Source: Odiellus spinosus (Eukaryota; Arthropoda; Arachnida; Opiliones; Phalangiidae). Taken from it: 64,000 bases of DNA. The notes beneath the pieces were generated by a model, which saw only the letters and a list, made by a program, of their open reading frames with translations, searched no databases and was not told where the DNA came from. Positions 58,328 through 64,000 of the stretch are shown piece by piece; position 1 is the first letter of the stretch, and each line of letters begins with the position of its first letter. Location of the stretch: positions 17,315,492 through 17,379,491 of the forward strand of contig OY987225.1 in NCBI GenBank assembly GCA_963920705.1, given 5' to 3'. The translations under genes were made by a program, and so were the position numbers.

Positions 58328-58875
58328 ATAGATCGTAATTGCTCTTCTTGGACGGCAAATAGTGCCTGTCATTTAAATACTTTTACTCAGACAGTGGGGA
58401 TAATCACTAAACTATCTGAAGACGATTAAGTAACGTTAAGCTGCAGAACCTCTATACCAATAAGCAGAATTAGAAACATGTGCCACCGCCACAACGAAGA
58501 ACATATGAAAAGGTACTCTCAACGGCAAATCAAGTGTGTGAATCCTTTAAACATTCATGACTTAACTGAACGACGAAAATCGCTGAGATTAATTTCCTTG
58601 GACTTGTACAAACGATTGAAAAAATTGAGTATTGAAGTTGTCGTAGGTGATAATCTATGTCTCGAGTGTCAAATGCGGTCGAATGGCGGTTCAAATAAAA
58701 CTTAAGAGCGATGCTTCAGCTCATATATTTCTAATTCTGCTTATTGGTATAGAGGATCTGCAGCTTAACGTGACTTTATCGTCTTCAGATAGTTTAGTGA
58801 CTATCCCCACTGTCTGAGTAAAAGTATTTAAATGACAGGGTCTATTTGCCGTCCAAAAAGAGCAATTACGAGTTC
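58328..58875. mobile_element. Inverted repeat with coding core
   Basis: Arms 58328-58475 and about 58725-58875 are about 93% complementary by eye. The loop holds a 75-codon plus-strand ORF (58478-58705). Confidence 0.8.
58478..58705 (+). pseudogene. Cys/His-rich domain fragment inside a palindrome
   Basis: Begins MCHRHNEEHMKRYSQRQIKC and includes [20 protein letters not shown] and GDNLCLECQM; paired Cys suggest zinc binding. The right arm, read on the minus strand, extends the same frame upstream (NCSFWTANRPCHLNTF, LSEDDKVTLSCRSSIPISRI). So the arms derive from coding sequence. Family not identified; likely N-terminal part of a transposon protein. Confidence 0.45.
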
Positions 58876-59130
58876 TTTGGTCATTTTAAGACAGTATCGA
58901 TCTATGACGTTTTGTCGTACGGGGCGCCATTTAAGAGTTACGAAATGAATCATGTGCGAGTGAACCCTTGAGGTAAATTAATAAACGTATACTCAATGAT
59001 AAAATACGCTTAATTATTTAGCTGGTATTATAAAAGCGCGCGAGCGTATTTTAACGATAAGTGTTTTTTTTTTTCATTGAGTACGCGTTTATTAATGCAC
59101 GTTAAGGGGTCATCCACGCATGATTCATTT
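58876..59130. mobile_element. Foldback family G, copy cut by the LINE
   Basis: Left arm and loop of the family (GACGTTTTGTCGTACGGGGC) and the start of the right arm up to GATTCATTTCAT, where LINE sequence begins. Confidence 0.75.
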
Positions 59131-59279
59131 CATTACCAACCCTGCAGTATTGTTTAGGAGGATGCAGTCCTACAACAACCGGGGGACCAGGCGAAACCCC
59201 GTTGTATTTAGCCTTCCACCCGGGATGCGGACTACCGGGTGGTGACCTTTTATTTGCCGCAATTTCTCGTGGGAATTTT

Positions 59280-60191
59280 ATGAATTCAAAAAATAAAAAT
59301 CCAAAAACCAAACATGGGTCTGGGTCATCCTCGGGTGAAACCCAGCCCTCCAATATGCAGGCAACTGCTTCTGGTTCTGCCTCTGGTAGTACTGCTGGTA
59401 AGTCTGGGTCATCGCAAGACAGAACCCAGCTTACCAGAAAGTCTTTTAATCGCAATGCCCGTCGCAAGCGGGCTCGCGCAGCGAAGACGAAGGAGACCAC
59501 TCCACTGCCTAGCAGTGAAGTGGTACCCACAGCCAAAAGGCCCAGGACAGTGGACTCTAATCCCTCTCCTGGGTCTTCTCAACCGCATCCCAAAAGGGCT
59601 AAAGAGGCTTCGGCCCCTAAGTCCTATAAGGATGCGGTTGGCCTGACGAAGATGGCCATCATTAAAGATGGCTATCCAGTCAACAAGCTCACGGAGGTCG
59701 ATGTGAGGGCCATCCAGGCTGGAATTCTGGAGAGGATAGATGGGATGCCTTCGGGTGAACCTCTACCTCTCCTAAAGAATTTCCAGTTGGTGAATGGCGC
59801 TCTCATCTACCAATGTGGCGACCTACAGTCAGGTACCTGGTTGAAGATGGCTTTTGACCAAAACGAGCAGGTTCTGGCGGACACCAGGTTACTGGTAACA
59901 GAAGCCGGTGCGCTGCCAAAGCCGTTCAAGGTCGCCTTCAAAACCAGGGACACCTTGACTACCAACCCTGCAGTATTGTTTAGGAGGATGCAGTCCTACA
60001 ACAACCGGTTGAATACTGGTTGTTGGAGGGCTGTAAACTCGGTATCCACCAAAGAAACCGTCCGCTGGATTTTCCAGATGGATGGCGACTCGGTGGATGC
60101 CATTAAAGAGGCTAACTTTTTAGCCTACACTGGTTTGGATCAGGGGATCTTCAAGATCCTTTCTGATCCGAATAAGCCTCATCCTTTCTGA
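59280..60191 (+). pseudogene. LINE ORF1 (gag-like), frameshifted near its end
   Basis: Start chosen at the ATG of MNSKNKNPKTKHGSG; the frame is open from 59202. N-terminal third is Ser/Gly/Lys-rich with a basic block (NARRKRARAAKTK). The middle is a folded RNA-binding-type region (VNKLTEVDVRAIQAGILERI). A perfect 25-bp duplication (60156-60180, 60181-60205) shifts the frame and gives a premature stop at 60189-60191. The rest (Asp/Glu-rich, 60206-60459) lies in the next frame. Coats the element RNA in related LINEs. Confidence 0.85.
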
Positions 60192-60488
60192 TCCGAATAA
60201 GCCTCAGCCTCAATTGGAGGCTGGGAGCACTGGTGCGACTCCAGCAGAGCCCAGTGATGATGAAGGATCGTTACGGGCCTTGCTGGACGACGTTTCTCTG
60301 GGGGATACTTCCGACAACACAGATGACACTGTGGTGCCGGAAGATCAACCCTCTACTGCCCATTTTTCTGGGACAGGGGAGGTTGCCGGTGGTCCTACTG
60401 GCGCTGAGGATAGGGTGGATGGGCTGGTACCTCCAACCACCTCTAGTGCCATGGAATAGCCGGGCTTGCCCCTACCTGTCCTTGAAAA

Positions 60489-63400
60489 ATGGGACTTAAG
60501 GTTGTACAGATCAACTTACAACATTGCCGGGCAGCCACGGCAGTTTTATGCCGTAGGTTTGCCATAGAGACCCTTGATGTGGCTCTTATCCAGGAACCCT
60601 GGATCAATAAGGGCCAGATCCTGGGTCTCAGGGGCGCAGGCAACATCTACTATGATTTTGCCTCCGATAAGCCAAGATCTTGTATCTTGGTTAGAAAGGG
60701 CATTCACGCCCTTCCCTTGACTCAGTATCAGTCTCGGGATACTGCTGTTGTAAGGATATTCTCCTCTACGGCGGATGGAGAAAATGAGCTTACAATGGCG
60801 TCTGCCTACTTGCCGTATGATGAGGTTGATTCGACTCCAACGCAGCAGGTTGCCAGTTTGGTAAACCACTGTGAAGGTCAGGGGAAGAAACTCATTATAG
60901 GTAGTGATGCTAATGCACATCATGTTGTGTAGGGCAGTAGTGACTGCAACCAACGTGGTGATGATTTAATGGAATACTTGGTGAGTACTAATCTCCATAT
61001 TCTAAATAGGAACAATATACCAACTTTTGTCACTAGGAACAGAAGTGAGGTCATTGATATCACCCTGTGTACAGGAAACGTGTTGACCTCTGTCACGAAT
61101 TGGCATGTTTCCAGTGAACCGTCTCTAGCGGATCACAGGCATATTTGCTTCACCGTTTCAGTCAAACCTGCTACAGTTTTAACTGAAATTCGTAACCCCA
61201 GGACTGCCGATTGGGCCGGTTATAAAGAAGACTTAGCTCTTCGACTTGGAGGATGTAGTTCTAAACTCTCCTCGGTGATAGACTTTGAGCTGGCTGTTGA
61301 ACATTTACAACTAGCCATTGTCGAGTCTTATCATCAGAATTGTCCGGTGAAGTATATCAACCAACCTAAGTTAGTTCCCTGGTGGAATCAGGAAATTGGT
61401 AGACTTCGCAAGCTCACCCGTAGTCTCTTTAATAGGGCTAAGAGAACAGGCGATTGGGGGATCTATAGGGAAACCCTCACCGCCTACCACAAAGCCATCC
61501 GTGAGGCAAAGAAAGCCTCATGGAGGGATTTCTGTGAGGGAATTGCTGATGTACCTCACACTGCCAAGTTGATGAAAATTATGGCGCATGATAACGTTAA
61601 ACATCTGGACACTGTTAAGTTGCAAGATGGTAGTTATTCCAGTAGTGGTAAGGATACACTTACACGTATGTTAAGTGTTCACTTTCCAGAATCCCAGGTG
61701 ATCGACTCTGACAACCCGGGCTCTCTTCCCACTAGGTTTAAAAGAACAAAGAGGGAAGATTGGAATGTGGCTAATAGAATAGTCACTTACTCCAGGCTCA
61801 CTTGGGCTATTAACTCATTTAAGCCCTACAAGGCGCCTGGTCCGGATGGAATTCTTCCCAAACTCCTGCAGGAAGGAATTGATCTCCTTGGTCCTGTGTT
61901 ATGTAGAATCTACAGGGCTTGTATAGCTCTTGGGCATATTCCAAGATCCTGGAAGCATTCTAAGGTAATCTTCATTCCTAAGCCAGGGAAATCTAATTAT
62001 CTCGAGGCTAAGGCATTTAGGCCAATTAGTCTAACTTCCTTCCTTCTGAAGGTCTTAGAAAAGTTGGTGGATAGACATGTGCGGGAGGAGACTCTTTCTG
62101 AGAAACCTCTCTCAGATGTTCAGTTTGCCTATCAAAAAGGCAAATCGACTGAAACGGCACTTCATGGTATCGTAAGCTGCCTTGAAAGGGCCGTGGAGTT
62201 TAAGGAAATAGCCCTAGCTGTCTTTCTTGACATTGAAGGAGCCTTTGATAAAGTCTCCGGAGCTGTCATTCTTAAGGCAGCAAAAAGGTTCGGAATCAAT
62301 GACACGGTGTGTCTCTGGATCAAGTCAATGCTAACTGATCGGACGGTGGTAGCCTCTCTGCTTGGGGAAACACTCAGGGTCTCAACTAGCCGTGGCTGCC
62401 CGCAAGGTGGGGTTCTTTCCCCCCTACTGTGGTGCCTGGTTGTTGATGAACTCTTGAGGGTACTAAATAGACATGGCTGCCGCTGTTTTGGTTATGCTGA
62501 TGACATTGCCATAATTGTCACTGGGAAATTCCCAAACACAATTACAGCACTAATGAAGAGCGCTCTTGCTTCCGTGGAAGACTGGTGCAGGGATGTTAAT
62601 CTCACAGTCAATCCGGGCAAGACGGCCCTTGTCCCTTTTACTAGGAAAAGAGTACAGGACTCGTTTAATGATATATCCTTCTTTGGGTCTATCTTATCGA
62701 AGTCTAATGAGGTTAGATACCTTGGTGTGACCCTGGACTCCAAATTGACATGGAAGCCTCACCTTGATCGTATGATCACCAAGGCTAAAATGTTATTCTG
62801 GAGGGTTAGGAGTACAGTTGGGAAAACTTGGGGGCTTAGCCCCAAAGTTGTCAATTGGATTTATACCCTGATCATCAAACCCGTGCCCTCTTATGCGGCT
62901 GTGGTCTGGTGGTCAAGGACTAAGCTTACAACGGTACAGTCTGAACTGCGAAGGTTGCAAAGACTTGCCTGTGTAGGCATCACAGGAGCCATGAGAACTA
63001 CCCCCAGTGCTTCTCTTGAAATTCTCCTGAACTTCCTTCCTCTACACCTATATATAGAGGAAATTGCCATTATGGGTGCTTATAGACTGTACCATAATGG
63101 ATGGTGGAGGCCCACACACTGGGAGTGTAGCCACACCAAGTTATTCGACCATTATTCAAATCGGTTGCCCATTTTGCTAATGGGCTCTGATAATATGGTT
63201 ACAAAGTATTACTTTAACAAGCCATTCGATGTGAGCTTTCCTAGTCGCACCAATTGGTCCCTTGAAGCCATCTGCAGAACGCAGGGGGGTATACTCTGGT
63301 TCACTGATGGCTCCAAGACTGACTCCGGTGCAGGCGCTGGGGTTTACTGCCAGACCGGAAGGTTTGGCTTCTACGAAAGTCTAGGGGTTTACTCTAGTGT

Positions 63401-64000
63401 TTTTCAAGCAGAAATTTCTGCCATCTGCTTTTGTGCTGACTTCTGTCTTAAGAAGAATTACTGTGGCAAGGCTATTCGTATTTTCTCTGATAGCCAGGCT
63501 GCACTTAAGGCTATAAATGGTTCTGCAGTCTCGTCAAAACTAGTTTGCAGCTGTATTGAACTACTCTCGATGCTGGGTACACGCAATAAGGTTTACCTTT
63601 GCTGGGTACCCGGACATCAAGGCCATCATGGCAATAAGGAGGCCGATATCCTTGCCAGGAAGGGGGCAGAGGGTAGATTCCTCGGACCCGAACCCGCTAC
63701 CCCTATATCAACTGGCATGGTGCGGCATCAACTCCGCAAGGCCATGACCGACCTCCAACTAAAGCTTTGGCTTGAGATGGAGGGTCAAAGACAGACCAAG
63801 GAATTTATCCTTGGTCCTTCTAAGAAGAGGGCAAAGGACCTCCTCACCCTCTCTAGGCCTGGTATTAGAATGGTTTGTGGTCTACTAACGGGTCACTGTC
63901 ATCTTAACAGGCACCTCCACTTGATTGGTATTGGGGATGATCCGCTCTGTAGAGCGTGTCTCATTGAGGAGGAAACCTCATCCCATGTTCTCTGTAGCTG
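60489..64000 (+). pseudogene. LINE ORF2 polyprotein with one in-frame TAG; incomplete at window end
   Basis: Starts MGLKVVQINLQHCRAA at 60489. Endonuclease residues include IQEPW and IGSDANAHH. TAG at 60930-60932 replaces the codon after HHVV and before GSSDCNQRGDD, where relatives have Trp, so TGG to TAG is likely. The frame is then open to 64000 (about 1170 codons). RT has YKAPGPDGILP, DIEGAFDKVS, GCPQGGVLSPLLW and catalytic YADD at codons 669-672. RNase H has FTDGSK (about 938-943) and WVPGHQGHHGNKEAD. The end has CRAC..E..SSHVLCSC, a zinc finger. Performs target-primed reverse transcription in the family. Confidence 0.9.

Larger units (their letters stand above)
59131..64000 (+). mobile_element. 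APE-RT-RNase H non-LTR retrotransposon (I/LOA/R1-type), runs off window
   Basis: ORF1, then ORF2 with apurinic-type endonuclease, reverse transcriptase, RNase H and a C-terminal zinc finger, all on one strand and clearly richer in GC than its surroundings, as expected of a recent arrival. Inserted in a family G arm. The 3' end lies outside the window. Confidence 0.92.

Noticed and set aside
59102..59536. 144-codon minus-strand ORF
   Set aside because: Antisense to LINE ORF1, which has the clear coding signal.

Overview
This is eukaryotic DNA, almost certainly from an insect. It is AT-rich, with spliced genes whose introns use GT-AG ends, many non-autonomous DNA transposons, minisatellites, and LINE, Ty3/gypsy and Penelope retroelements. 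Two multi-exon host genes can be built from splice sites and protein motifs. Neither is visible as one long ORF.

1-12.5 kb holds no gene I can defend. It contains nested MITE-like elements, a 1.4 kb inverted repeat (about 5.87-7.30 kb), short tandem arrays (3.0-4.1 kb) and a 17-bp minisatellite (10.8-11.4 kb). 12.57-21.51 kb, minus strand, holds an eight-exon gene for a 414-residue divergent ionotropic receptor (IR, the chemosensory branch of the iGluR channels). All its introns are in phase, and the product has two ligand-binding lobes and three membrane segments. 20.78-21.12 kb is a 20-bp minisatellite in which most units match the heat-shock element pattern. 21.8-31.6 kb is repeat-rich and intergenic.

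31.61-46.58 kb, plus strand, holds a thirteen-exon SLC13/Indy-type sodium-coupled di/tricarboxylate transporter (571 residues, both SNT/SNV motifs and the family signature). Its introns are loaded with MITEs, a 387-bp tandem duplication and a 19/20-bp minisatellite.

46.6-57.4 kb is a retroelement graveyard read mainly on the minus strand: a solo-LTR-like end (48.5-48.7 kb), unclassified ORFs, and a decayed Ty3/gypsy element (52.1-56.7 kb) interrupted near 52 kb by a scrambled Penelope-like element with GIY-YIG. Just downstream of the gypsy integrase tail lies a frame-broken segment resembling a methyl-CpG-binding domain (MBD). 57.8-59.1 kb is a composite of inverted repeats, one of which carries a Cys-rich coding segment. 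59.13-64.0 kb is a nearly intact APE-RT-RNase H LINE running off the window, with ORF1 broken by a 25-bp duplication and ORF2 by one TAG.

The two host genes have opposite orientations and unrelated roles (chemoreception, metabolite uptake). The rest is a record of repeated, nested transposition.
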